A stretch of 36,879 nucleotides of DNA, from the NCBI GenBank assembly GCA_910587155.1, contig CAJULA010000029.1, forward strand, positions 1-36,879, written 5' to 3'. This stretch comes from an uncultured Lachnospiraceae bacterium (GTDB lineage: Bacteria > Bacillota > Clostridia > Lachnospirales > Lachnospiraceae). Numbering within the stretch: position 1 is the stretch's first letter; each line of letters begins with the position of its first letter. The translations under genes were made by a program, and so were the position numbers. A model generated the notes under the pieces. It searched no databases. It had not been told where the DNA came from and saw only the letters and a list, made by a program, of their open reading frames with translations. Positions 1 through 7,657 of this stretch are shown piece by piece.

Positions 1-1
1 T

Positions 2-1027
2 TTCACGACAGCAGGTGAGGTTGAATCTGTGACAGCTCATGAAGTTATTAACAGCACTGATCTGGAGAATTTACAGGCAGACTATGAAGAAGCTGTTTTT
101 TACCTGCGGGAAACTACCGCTGCCGTGGAAAGCGAGACGGATACCTACTGGTATCTGAAAAATGAGGAGGCAAGAGAGCTGGCAGAGACGGTTGTGGATC
201 ATGAGGAGGCACAGATGGAAGAGCTGGAGGAACAGATCAGGGAAAAGGAGTGGGAGCTCATATCTTTGCAGGCTGCCTGTCATGAAGCATTGCTTGCTTA
301 TCAAAATGGCGAGGCCGACGCGGGGACTGCTTATGATAAAAGAATGTATCATCTGCAACATGCGTCGGAAATCTATGCCATTGCCACGGATCAGGCAGAA
401 TATGAACTCAAAAGCGCCCGGGAAGATTATGAGGAGGCCAGCGAAAAGCTGCAGGAATTTGACAGTTATATTGTTGACGGTGTGGTATCCTCGCTGTATG
501 GCGGTGTGGTCACAGAAGTGGGCGTGACGGCGGGGGATACGGTGCGGAAAGGCACGACGCTCATTACGCTGAATCATTATGAAGATGTTGTGACAGAGAC
601 AGAGGCAGACGATGAAATGATGCGTTCCATCGCAGTGGGGGATCGCGTGCAGGTTTCTTTTTCCGCGTATCCTGACGGGCAGTTTTCCGGTGTGATTTCT
701 GATATCGGCGAAGGCGTGAGCGGTTCCGACTCTCAGGCTTCCTGGCCGGTGGAAATTTCGGTGGAGGGAGATGTATCCGGCCTGTACGGCGGCATGACGG
801 CGGAAGTTACCTTTATGACTGAGGAGAGCAGAGAGGTGCTCCATGTGCCGGTCAGGGCCGTAATCAGCGAGGGCGGGGTATCCTATGTCAATGTGCGGGA
901 CGAACAGGGCAACGTGGTGAAAAAAGAGGTGAAGACCGGAATTACCGACGGGCGCAGCGTGGAAATCACGGAAGGCGTGGGAGAAGGGGAGAAGGTATTG
1001 ATCGAAAGCAGAGGGAAGAGTGAATGA
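2..1027 (+). CDS. Efflux periplasmic adaptor subunit (HlyD/MacA-like), 5'-truncated by the window edge
   Basis: The reading frame is open back to base 2, so the true N-terminus lies outside the window; the GTG at 29 is only the first possible start inside it. What remains starts with a long Glu/Ala-rich alpha-helical hairpin (roughly the first 150 residues). It is followed by the second half of a lipoyl/barrel-sandwich domain (GGVVTEVGVTAGDTVRKGT), a beta-barrel and a membrane-proximal domain ending in VGEGEKVLIESRG. This is the usual order of the adaptor that links an ABC permease to export across the envelope. The stop overlaps the next start by 4 bp (ATGA), so translation of adaptor and permease is coupled. 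The substrate cannot be told from sequence; peptides, antibiotics or lipids are typical for the family. Confidence 0.85.
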   Translation, partial: FTTAGEVESVTAHEVINSTDLENLQADYEEAVFYLRETTAAVESETDTYWYLKNEEARELAETVVDHEEAQMEELEEQIREKEWELISLQAACHEALLAYQNGEADAGTAYDKRMYHLQHASEIYAIATDQAEYELKSAREDYEEASEKLQEFDSYIVDGVVSSLYGGVVTEVGVTAGDTVRKGTTLITLNHYEDVVTETEADDEMMRSIAVGDRVQVSFSAYPDGQFSGVISDIGEGVSGSDSQASWPVEISVEGDVSGLYGGMTAEVTFMTEESREVLHVPVRAVISEGGVSYVNVRDEQGNVVKKEVKTGITDGRSVEITEGVGEGEKVLIESRGKSE

Positions 1028-2355
1028 GACTGACGGAAATCCTGAGACTTGTCTGGCTGAATCTGTCCCAGAATAAAGGGAAAGTTCTTTTAACATCCAT
1101 CGGTATTGTAGCCGGCAGCGCGACCATTATGCTCGTTCTGGCCATCGGGAAGGGCGGGCAGATGGAAGTGGCGCAGCAGTTCAAAAATCTGAGTGTGGGA
1201 GCCATTGATATTACTTATGAAGGCAGGACGGTATCCGGGGACGATACCGTCGGCATGGGCGGCCCGGGCGGCGGTATGCTGTCTGGTATGGGCGGCGGGA
1301 ACGGGAGGATGGCAGGGAGAGCGGCAGGCGGCCCGGGCGGTGCACCGCCCGGATTTGGAACAAGCAGCGGGAAGCGTGAGGAAGCGGTCTCTCTCTCGGA
1401 AGCGGATCTGGAAGAAATTCTGGCATATGTGCCGGAACTTGAGGACGGCACCATCTCTTTTTCGGTGACGGCCGATGTGGAAGGAGGAAACCTGGAAGAG
1501 AGTACAGCCTATACCATTGCCGGTGTGAAAGAAAATTATGCCCTGGTGGGCAATCTGAATCTGGAAATAGGAGATTTCATTACGGAAGAAGAGGAAGAAA
1601 ACAAGGAGAAAGTCTGTATACTGGGCGCAAAGGTGGCCCGGGAAATATTTGGCAGCAGTTACAACGCCTATAACAATACGGTTTATATCGACAGCAGACC
1701 CTATGTGGTGGCCGGTGTGGCGGAGGATATGGGGGCCGTAGCTTCCGGGATCAGCCCTGATGAGGCGATCTTTATTCCTTATGCCACCGGAATCAAATAT
1801 CTGACAGGGAATCAGGCAAATCCCACGATCACGGTGCTGGCAGAGGATGTGGAACGCGTGGACGCGGTGACGGGTTATCTGGAGGAAGTGCTGGCAGAGC
1901 GATGGCCGGATACGAAATTTACCCTGTCCGATGCGGGTACAAAGATGGAAGCGGCTTCCGGAACCAATCAGACACTGCAGCTACTTCTGGCAGCCATGGC
2001 GGTGATCGTATTTCTGATCGGCGGCATCGGCATTATGAATGTGCTGTTTGTATCAGTAAAGGAACGAACCAATGAGATCGGTATTCTGAAGGCGATCGGA
2101 TGCAGAAGAAGGGATATTCTGACAGAGTTTTTGCTGGAGGCTGTCTTTATCTCCCTGACGGGGGCCGTGATGGGAGTCGGTCTGGGTTTTGCCATCACAC
2201 CGTTGATCGAACGTTTTTCCGTCAGAGTGGAACTGTCTCTGTCAGGCGCAGTCTGTTCCCTTGGCTTTGGCGTGCTGACGGGCAGCCTTTTCGGGTTCTA
2301 TCCGGCGCTGCGGGCGTCCGCACTGCTTCCCATCAGGGCACTGAACCATGAATGA
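1024..2355 (+). CDS. MacB/FtsX-type ABC transporter permease
   Basis: A 443-residue membrane protein with MacB permease architecture. It has an N-terminal transmembrane helix (about residues 20-42, after the polar start MRLTEILRLVWLNLSQNKGK), a large extracytoplasmic MacB_PCD-type domain, and three C-terminal helices of the FtsX domain containing GGIGIMNVLFVSVKERTNEI and the coupling segment IGILKAIGCRRRDILTEF. Between about residues 75 and 113 lies a low-complexity Gly/Met/Ala/Pro-rich insert that interrupts the extracytoplasmic domain. The gene overlaps the adaptor by 4 bp. Its ATPase partner follows at 2526, after a 134-bp palindromic element. MacB-type permeases use the ATPase for mechanotransmission rather than alternating access (family knowledge). 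The substrate is unknown. Confidence 0.9.
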   Translation: MRLTEILRLVWLNLSQNKGKVLLTSIGIVAGSATIMLVLAIGKGGQMEVAQQFKNLSVGAIDITYEGRTVSGDDTVGMGGPGGGMLSGMGGGNGRMAGRAAGGPGGAPPGFGTSSGKREEAVSLSEADLEEILAYVPELEDGTISFSVTADVEGGNLEESTAYTIAGVKENYALVGNLNLEIGDFITEEEEENKEKVCILGAKVAREIFGSSYNAYNNTVYIDSRPYVVAGVAEDMGAVASGISPDEAIFIPYATGIKYLTGNQANPTITVLAEDVERVDAVTGYLEEVLAERWPDTKFTLSDAGTKMEAASGTNQTLQLLLAAMAVIVFLIGGIGIMNVLFVSVKERTNEIGILKAIGCRRRDILTEFLLEAVFISLTGAVMGVGLGFAITPLIERFSVRVELSLSGAVCSLGFGVLTGSLFGFYPALRASALLPIRALNHE

Positions 2356-2360
2356 ACAGA

Positions 2361-2494
2361 TAATTGCGAAACTCATATTTTTTGTGATGAGCCTGGGCAA
2401 AACATACAAAACGGAGCTCAAATACGTTTTAAATTCGCTCCTTATTTGTATGTTTTGCGCAAACTCAGAGTTCAGGATTGCTGTTTCGCAATTA
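2361..2494. repeat. 134-bp imperfect palindrome (MITE- or REP-like) between permease and ATPase genes
   Basis: Arms match symmetrically around position 2427.5. TAATTGCGAAAC (2361-2372) pairs with its complement at 2483-2494, GCAAAACATACAAA (2397-2410) with 2445-2458, and GGAGC (2413-2417) with 2437-2441. Less perfect pairing lies between these blocks. The element is visibly richer in A+T than the flanking genes and encodes nothing obvious. The nested conserved blocks resemble a dispersed intergenic repeat or miniature transposable element more than a terminator; no T-tract follows. It could still fold in the mRNA and lower expression of the downstream ATPase. Confidence 0.75.
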
Positions 2495-2525
2495 CCTGAT
2501 GAGTGAACAAAGAAAGGAGAGGATG

Positions 2526-3209
2526 ATGGAGGAAGAACTGATCAGGATTGTGAATCTGAATAAAGGATATCTGTTGGGAGAGGAGAAGGTTCCTGTTTTG
2601 AAACAGATCTGCTTTTCCATCAGACGGGGAGAATATGTGGCGGTTCTGGGGCCCTCCGGCTCCGGCAAAACCACACTGATGAATATACTCGGCTGTATGG
2701 ATGTGATGGATGAGGGGGAATATTATCTGGACGGCTTACCGATTCATGATACACCTCCGGGAAAACTGACCCGGGTCAGAAACCGTAAGATCGGATTTGT
2801 TTTTCAGAATTATCAGCTGATCCCCACCTACAATGTGCTGCAGAATATCATCATGCCGCTGGTGATCCGGGGTATGGGGCATAAAGAGGCGGAAGAAAGA
2901 TGCATGGATATCATAAAACTTCTGGGAATCGGCGGCCGTCTGCAGCACCGCCCGGCAGAACTTTCGGGCGGGCAGAGGCAGAGAGTGTCCATTGCCAGGG
3001 CACTGGCCGGAGGGCCTGCCATGCTGCTGGCAGACGAACCGACCGGCGCCCTCGATCAGTCCAGCGGGAAAGAAGTTTTAAAACTCTTCTCCCGCCTTCA
3101 TGAACAGGGCAATACGATCGTGATGATCACCCACGACCTCAACGTAGCCGCTGCGGCGCAGAGAATGGTTACGATCACGGACGGGATGCTGACAGAGACA
3201 CCGTCATAA
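2526..3209 (+). CDS. ABC transporter ATP-binding protein (MacB/LolD-like)
   Basis: A 227-residue nucleotide-binding subunit with all catalytic motifs: Walker A GPSGSGKT (42-49), Q-loop glutamine 94 in FVFQNYQ, signature LSGGQ (146-150), Walker B LLADEP (167-172) and switch histidine 203 in MITHD. Length and the TGALD D-loop match the LolD/MacB subfamily that pairs with FtsX-type permeases, so it should power the permease just upstream. AAAGGAG at 2513-2519 is 6 nt before the ATG at 2526 and 3 nt before the ATG at 2523; either could be used. An in-frame ATG at 2499 lies just outside the palindrome and lacks a good ribosome site. Confidence 0.92.
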   Translation: MEEELIRIVNLNKGYLLGEEKVPVLKQICFSIRRGEYVAVLGPSGSGKTTLMNILGCMDVMDEGEYYLDGLPIHDTPPGKLTRVRNRKIGFVFQNYQLIPTYNVLQNIIMPLVIRGMGHKEAEERCMDIIKLLGIGGRLQHRPAELSGGQRQRVSIARALAGGPAMLLADEPTGALDQSSGKEVLKLFSRLHEQGNTIVMITHDLNVAAAAQRMVTITDGMLTETPS

Positions 3210-3251
3210 CAGGATGCGGGGAGCCATGCGGCGCTTTGTATGGAATTTTAC

Positions 3252-3271
3252 ACAATCTTTTTTAAGATTGT
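3252..3271. promoter_or_regulatory. Perfect 8-bp inverted repeat just upstream of the pta promoter
   Basis: ACAATCTT (3252-3259) and AAGATTGT (3264-3271) are separated by TTTT. The repeat ends 4 bp before the -35 hexamer of the putative pta promoter. It could be an operator, or the hairpin of a weak terminator after the ABC genes; no T-run follows the right arm on the + strand. Confidence 0.45.
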
Positions 3272-3274
3272 ATC

Positions 3275-3304
3275 TTGTATACATAACCGGTATTGCGATA
3301 TAAT
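3275..3304 (+). promoter_or_regulatory. Sigma-A-type promoter for pta-ackA
   Basis: TTGTAT at 3275-3280 and a perfect TATAAT at 3299-3304 are separated by 18 bp. They lie about 83 bp upstream of the pta start, giving a leader of roughly 75 nt. Confidence 0.6.
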
Positions 3305-3386
3305 TTACTGGAATACAGGAAATGCCAGGAAAAGAGAAGGGCCTGCATCTTTTGTATATCGTAAGAAGGAAAAGGAGATTGGGTGG

Positions 3387-4388
3387 ATGAGTTACATTGA
3401 TTTAATGAAGGAAAAGGCAAGACAGGATCTGAAAACGATTGTGCTCCCGGAGACGAATGACAAGAGGACGCTGATCGCGGCAGCGCATATTCTGGAAGAG
3501 CGGATTGCGAAGATCATCATGGTGGGAAATGAGGAGAAGATTCTGGACGGCGCCGGGTGGCTGGAAGTGGATCTGACCGGTGTGACAATCGTCAATCCGG
3601 CAACCAGTGACAAGCTTGATTCTTATGTAAATCTTCTGTATGAGACAAGAAAAAATAAAGGCATGACACCGGAAAAGGCGAGGGAGCTGCTGCTGACGGA
3701 TTACCTTACCTTTGGCATCATGATGGTGAAGGCCAATGATGCGGACGGTATGGTGGCAGGCGCATGCCATGCCACGGCAGATACGCTGCGCCCCGCGCTG
3801 CAGATCCTCAAGACGGCGGAGGGGACGAAGCTGGTTTCCGCGTTTTTTATCGTTGATGTGCCGGACTGTGAGTACGGCTATCACGGCACCTTTCTCTTCG
3901 CGGACTGTGGCCTCAACCAGGATCCCACGGCGGAAGAGCTGGCGGCCATCGCGGATACCAGTGCCAGGAGCTTCCGGAACCTGGTGGGTGCGAAACCGGT
4001 GATTGCCATGCTGTCCCATTCGACAAAGGGCAGTGCGAAACATCCGCTGGTCGATAAAGTGGTGGAGGCGGTGTCGATTGCGCATGAGCAGTATCCGCAC
4101 CTGACCGTGGACGGCGAACTGCAGACCGATGCGGCCCTTGTGCCCCATATTGCAAAATCCAAGGCGCCGGGCAGCGAAGTGGCAGGCAAGGCCAATGTCC
4201 TTGTATTTCCCAATTTGGACTGCGGTAACATCGGTTATAAACTGGTACAGAGACTGGGCAAAGCAGAGGCCTATGGCCCTATGCTGCAGGGGATTGCCAA
4301 ACCGGTCAATGACCTGTCCAGAGGCTGCTCGTGGGAAGATATCGTGGGTGTGGTGGCGCTGACTGCCGTGCAGGCTCAGTTATCATAG
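3387..4388 (+). CDS. pta: Phosphate acetyltransferase
   Basis: The enzyme converts acetyl-CoA plus phosphate to acetyl phosphate plus CoA, the first step of the acetate/ATP branch of fermentation, in the cytosol. The 333-residue length and sequence match the short single-domain PTA/PTB family. Typical landmarks are IVLPETNDKRTLIAA near the N-terminus, VAGACHATADTLRPALQI in the middle and ANVLVFPNLDCGNIGYKL near the C-terminus. The start at 3387 is preceded by AAAGGAGA (3371-3378) and gives the normal N-terminus MSYIDLMKEKARQDL. The frame is open further upstream to 3240, but that extension is unlike the family. ackA follows after 15 bp, so the two fermentative enzymes form an operon. Confidence 0.96.
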   Translation: MSYIDLMKEKARQDLKTIVLPETNDKRTLIAAAHILEERIAKIIMVGNEEKILDGAGWLEVDLTGVTIVNPATSDKLDSYVNLLYETRKNKGMTPEKARELLLTDYLTFGIMMVKANDADGMVAGACHATADTLRPALQILKTAEGTKLVSAFFIVDVPDCEYGYHGTFLFADCGLNQDPTAEELAAIADTSARSFRNLVGAKPVIAMLSHSTKGSAKHPLVDKVVEAVSIAHEQYPHLTVDGELQTDAALVPHIAKSKAPGSEVAGKANVLVFPNLDCGNIGYKLVQRLGKAEAYGPMLQGIAKPVNDLSRGCSWEDIVGVVALTAVQAQLS

Positions 4389-4403
4389 GCAGGGGGACGG
4401 AGC

Positions 4404-5603
4404 ATGAATATATTGGTCATTAACTGCGGGAGCTCTTCCCTGAAATTTCAGCTGATTGACTCGGAAAGCGAACAGGTCAGCGCAAAGGGACTCTGCGAAC
4501 GGATCGGTATTACAGGCAGCCGGCTGGTATATCAGAAGGCAGGCGGGGAGAAACAGATCACCGAATCACCGATGCCGGATCATAAAAAGGCCATACAGAT
4601 GGTCATTGATGCCTTGACAGATCAGGAGTCGGGTGTGGTGAGCAGCCTTTCCCTGATCGGTTGCGTCGGACACCGTATCGTGCACGGCGGAGAGCGGTTT
4701 GCCTCCAGTGTGGTTCTGGATGATCAGGTGATTGCCGCCATCGAGACATGCAGTACGCTTGCACCGCTACATAATCCGGCGAATCTGACAGGGATCAGAG
4801 CCTGCAGGGAACTGATGCCGGATACGCCTATGGTTGCGGTATTTGACACAGCCTTTCATCAGACCATGCCGGAAGAAGCCTGGCTGTATGGGATTCCTTA
4901 TGAATATTATGAAAAATATGGCATCAGGCGCTATGGATTCCATGGCACCAGCCATTCTTATGTATCCAAACGGGCGGCAGAGGTGATGGGAAAAAAGAGC
5001 AGTGAATTGAAGCTGATCGTCTGTCATCTGGGTAACGGAGCCAGTGTATCGGCTGTCAAATACGGACAGTCGGTGGACACTTCCATGGGCCTGACACCGC
5101 TGGAGGGCCTGATTATGGGGACCAGATCCGGAGATCTGGATGCGGCCATTATTGAATTGATAGCCCATAGAGAGGGAAGGACACTGGAAGAAGTGATGGA
5201 AATCCTGAACAAAGAATCCGGCGTGCTGGGACTCTCCGGCGGCCTTTCCTCCGATTTCAGAGATCTGGAAGATGCCTATTGTGAGAATGTGCCGCAGGGC
5301 GTCCGGGCCGTTCGGGCATTTGTTTATCGGGTGGCAAAATATATCGGCGCCTATACCGCAGCCATGAACGGTGTGGACGGCATCTGCTTCACTGCCGGTC
5401 TGGGGGAAAACAGCGCCCTTATCCGCAGTCTCATCTGTGACTACCTTGGGTATCTGGGCGTGCAGCTCGATCAGGAACAGAATAAAAAGCGCGGACAGGA
5501 TACGATAATCTCCACCCCTGATTCGAAAACAGCGGTACTGGTGATTCCCACCAACGAAGAGCTGGCTATTGCCAGGGAAGCGGCAGCGCTTTTGCAAAAG
5601 TAA
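4404..5603 (+). CDS. ackA: Acetate kinase
   Basis: Transfers the phosphoryl group of acetyl phosphate to ADP, giving acetate and ATP: the substrate-level phosphorylation partner of Pta. The 399-residue protein has full family length. Active-site residues sit at the positions known for AckA: Asn7 in VINCGSSSLKF, Arg91 in GHRIVHGG, Asp148 in VFDTAFHQ, His180 in GFHGTSH and Arg241 in GTRSGDLD. A ribosome site (GGGGGACGGAGC) precedes the ATG. It is co-transcribed with pta. No terminator is evident before the promoter of the next gene. Confidence 0.97.
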   Translation: MNILVINCGSSSLKFQLIDSESEQVSAKGLCERIGITGSRLVYQKAGGEKQITESPMPDHKKAIQMVIDALTDQESGVVSSLSLIGCVGHRIVHGGERFASSVVLDDQVIAAIETCSTLAPLHNPANLTGIRACRELMPDTPMVAVFDTAFHQTMPEEAWLYGIPYEYYEKYGIRRYGFHGTSHSYVSKRAAEVMGKKSSELKLIVCHLGNGASVSAVKYGQSVDTSMGLTPLEGLIMGTRSGDLDAAIIELIAHREGRTLEEVMEILNKESGVLGLSGGLSSDFRDLEDAYCENVPQGVRAVRAFVYRVAKYIGAYTAAMNGVDGICFTAGLGENSALIRSLICDYLGYLGVQLDQEQNKKRGQDTIISTPDSKTAVLVIPTNEELAIAREAAALLQK

Positions 5604-5633
5604 GACGGGCGATAAGACAGGCGAAAATACCGA

Positions 5634-5662
5634 TTGACAAAAAAAGGTATCTTATGTATAAT
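5634..5662 (+). promoter_or_regulatory. Consensus sigma-A promoter for yceD-rpmF
   Basis: Perfect TTGACA (5634-5639) and perfect TATAAT (5657-5662) with a 17-bp spacer. The promoter starts 31 bp after the ackA stop and 55 bp before the yceD start. It is the strongest-looking promoter in the window, as expected for a ribosomal-protein unit. Confidence 0.85.
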
Positions 5663-5688
5663 AATTCACGTATGAGCAGGAGTCTACG

Positions 5689-6207
5689 ATGATTTTGAAT
5701 ATCACGGAGTTATTGATGACGGAGGGAAAAACAGAGCAGAGAGAAGTTTTGTTTTCGCCGGATGCAATACAATACGGAGCGCACAGCTACAGTGTCACCG
5801 GTAAATCCCCGGTCAGCCTTACGATTACCAATATCGGCAAGGGCAGGGCGCGGGTTACGGGCAGGATGGAGCTGACCGTCCGGCTTTGCTGTGACCGTTG
5901 TCTGAAGGATGTGCCATATACTTTTCTGCCGGAATTTTCGGAAACGGTGACAGCGCCGGAGTCCGCAGCGGCTGTTTCGGAGGAAGAGGAAGGCATTACG
6001 GGATATGAGATTGATGTGGACGGGCTTGTGTACAATGAAATTTGGGTCAACTGGCCAATGAAAATCTTATGCAGGCCGGACTGCAGGGGGCTTTGCAGTG
6101 TGTGCGGCAGAGATTTGAATGAGGGAGCATGTGAATGTGATACTTTCGTTCCTGACCCGAGGTTGGCAGCTATAAAAGATATTTTTAATGCGGGTAAGGA
6201 GGTGTAA
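5689..6207 (+). CDS. yceD: YceD/DUF177 family protein
   Basis: A 172-residue DUF177 protein, the gene nearly always found directly before rpmF. In plants and bacteria the family is tied to 23S rRNA/50S maturation (family knowledge); the molecular role is not fully defined. Several cysteines could form a zinc site: CCDRC at 67-71, then C128, C132, C136, C139, C148 and C150 in the C-terminal segment with CRPDCRGLCSVCGRDL. This is the cysteine-rich type seen in Firmicutes. An ATG with GCAGGAG seven bases upstream sets the start. rpmF starts 2 bp after its stop. Confidence 0.9.
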   Translation: MILNITELLMTEGKTEQREVLFSPDAIQYGAHSYSVTGKSPVSLTITNIGKGRARVTGRMELTVRLCCDRCLKDVPYTFLPEFSETVTAPESAAAVSEEEEGITGYEIDVDGLVYNEIWVNWPMKILCRPDCRGLCSVCGRDLNEGACECDTFVPDPRLAAIKDIFNAGKEV

Positions 6208-6209
6208 CG

Positions 6210-6389
6210 ATGTCTATCTGTCCAAAAAATAAATCTTCCAAAGCGAGAAGAGACAAGCGCAGAGCGAACTGGAAAATGAGCGCACCCACGCTGGTAAAGT
6301 GCAGTAAATGCGGCGCACTGATGATTCCTCACAGAGTATGCAAAAAATGCGGCTCTTATAATAAGAGAGAGATTATCAGCGTTGACTGA
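6210..6389 (+). CDS. rpmF: 50S ribosomal protein L32 (zinc-ribbon type)
   Basis: A 59-residue protein of normal L32 length. It starts MSICPKNKSSKARRDKRRA and has a four-cysteine zinc ribbon CSKCG (31-35) and CKKCG (44-48). This is the C+ (zinc-binding) paralogue form rather than the cysteine-free C- form, which suggests it is not the zinc-starvation version. The ribosome site AAGGAGG is 6-7 nt upstream. The arginine/lysine-rich N-terminus contacts 23S rRNA in known ribosomes. It is co-transcribed with yceD, and a terminator follows at 6453. Confidence 0.96.
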   Translation: MSICPKNKSSKARRDKRRANWKMSAPTLVKCSKCGALMIPHRVCKKCGSYNKREIISVD

Positions 6390-6452
6390 TCTGCGGTGGA
6401 GCAGGAGCAGAAGTTACGATCTGACGATAACAAGGCATAAGGAAAGCGGGCT

Positions 6453-6490
6453 TTAGGACATTTCTGATCAGGAAGTGTCCTAATTTTTTC
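6453..6490 (+). terminator. Rho-independent terminator after rpmF
   Basis: TTAGGACA (6453-6460) pairs with TGTCCTAA (6476-6483), extended inward by TTC/GAA pairing, and is followed by six T residues (6484-6489). It separates the yceD-rpmF transcript from the plsX unit. Confidence 0.85.
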
Positions 6491-6501
6491 TTCCCTTGCT
6501 T

Positions 6502-6530
6502 TTTACCAGTCTGTCTGGTAAATTTATATA
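6502..6530 (+). promoter_or_regulatory. Candidate plsX promoter with embedded palindromic operator
   Basis: TTTACCAG (6502-6509) and CTGGTAAA (6515-6522) form a perfect 8-bp inverted repeat with a 5-bp spacer. A TATATA -10 box lies at 6525-6530. The -35-like TTTACC (6502-6507, 17-bp spacer) overlaps the left arm, so a bound repressor would block the promoter. Fatty-acid regulators such as FapR act at this gene in other Firmicutes, but this palindrome does not match the FapR consensus I know. Confidence 0.55.
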
Positions 6531-6555
6531 AGGTAACAGCGGGATAGGGAGGCAA

Positions 6556-7563
6556 ATGGGTATGAGTGAATATATCAATGTGGCAGTGGATGCCATGGGC
6601 GGCGACAATGCGCCGGCGGAAGTGGTGAAGGGCGCGGTGGAAGCCGTAACGGAGAGCAATAAGGTAAAAGTATTTCTCGTGGGCAGAGAGGCCGACGTGA
6701 AGGCGCAGCTGGGCCGTTACGATGTGCCGGCCGGGCAGATCGAGATCGTGGATGCGCCGGAGGTGATCGAGACGGCGGAACCGCCGGTGGAGGCGATCCG
6801 CTCCAAAAAGGATTCTTCCATTGTCAAAGGGATGAAGCTGGTGAAGGAAGGGACTTGTGATGCCTTTGTCTCCGCAGGAAGCACGGGGGCCGTACTGGTT
6901 GGCGGTCAGATACTGGTGGGACGCATCAAAGGAATACAGCGGGCGCCGCTGGCGCCGGTGATCCCCACCACCTCCGGGGTGGCGCTGCTGATTGACTGCG
7001 GCGCCAATGTGGATGCCCGCCCATCCCATCTGGTACAGTTTGCCAGGATGGGTTCTATTTATATGGAACATATCATGGGTGTGAAAAATCCCCGTGTGGG
7101 AATTGTCAATATCGGAGCGGAAGAAGAAAAAGGCAATGCCCTTGTGAAGGAGACCTTTCCCCTTCTCAAAGCCTGTGACGATATCAACTTTATCGGCAGT
7201 GTGGAAGCCAGAGACATCCCTTCCGGCGGGGCGGATGTCGTTGTCTGTGAGGCTTTTGTGGGCAATGTGATTCTGAAGATGTACGAAGGAGTGGGCGGTG
7301 CGCTGATCCAGGAAGTGAAAAAGGGCATGCTGTCGACGCTGCGCAGCAAGATCGGCGCTCTTCTGGTCAAACCGGCGCTGAAAGAGACACTGAAGGCCTT
7401 TGATCTGGAACAGTACGGCGGGGCGCCGCTGCTTGGTCTGAACGGGCTTGTTGTCAAGACCCATGGCAGTTCCAAAGCAGTGGAGGTGAAGAATTCCATC
7501 CTGCAGTGTATCGCATTCAAGGAACAGAAGATTAATGACAGGATCAGGGAGCAGATCGTGTAA
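6556..7563 (+). CDS. plsX: Phosphate acyltransferase PlsX
   Basis: Makes acyl-phosphate from acyl-ACP and phosphate, the acyl donor for PlsY in phospholipid synthesis; a peripheral membrane enzyme. The 335-residue length is normal. Family segments are visible: AVDAMGGDNAPAEVVKGA at the N-terminus, SAGSTGAVLVGG, GVALLIDCGANVDARPSHL and VVCEAFVGNVILKMYEG. Two starts are possible: the ATG at 6556 lies only 3 nt after GGGAGG, and the ATG at 6562 has a better 9-nt gap. It is followed by acpP, supplier of its substrate carrier. Confidence 0.95.
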   Translation: MGMSEYINVAVDAMGGDNAPAEVVKGAVEAVTESNKVKVFLVGREADVKAQLGRYDVPAGQIEIVDAPEVIETAEPPVEAIRSKKDSSIVKGMKLVKEGTCDAFVSAGSTGAVLVGGQILVGRIKGIQRAPLAPVIPTTSGVALLIDCGANVDARPSHLVQFARMGSIYMEHIMGVKNPRVGIVNIGAEEEKGNALVKETFPLLKACDDINFIGSVEARDIPSGGADVVVCEAFVGNVILKMYEGVGGALIQEVKKGMLSTLRSKIGALLVKPALKETLKAFDLEQYGGAPLLGLNGLVVKTHGSSKAVEVKNSILQCIAFKEQKINDRIREQIV

Positions 7564-7591
7564 ACAGAGCAGATGGCCTGTGGGGCCGTCA

Positions 7592-7626
7592 GATGTAACC
7601 GGCCGGTTTGCCGGAACGGTGACATC
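7592..7626 (+). promoter_or_regulatory. Strong stem-loop in the plsX-acpP intergenic region
   Basis: GATGT (7592-7596) pairs with ACATC (7622-7626), ACCG (7598-7601) with CGGT (7617-7620), and an inner CCGG-TTTG-CCGG hairpin sits inside. No T-run follows, so it is not a standard terminator. It may be an mRNA processing or stability element that sets the high acpP level relative to plsX. Confidence 0.5.
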
Positions 7627-7657
7627 CGCATTGTACGAAAAGAGGAAGGGCTGATTG

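Noticed and set aside
71..1096. Long open frame (341 codons) on the minus strand opposite the adaptor gene
   Set aside because: It mirrors a clear HlyD-type coding region, has no ribosome site and gives His/Phe/Leu-rich sequence without domain features.
7597..7608. AACCGGCCGGTT perfect palindrome as a protein-binding operator
   Set aside because: It is part of the larger nested RNA stem-loop at 7592-7626, which explains it better, and no promoter is next to it.
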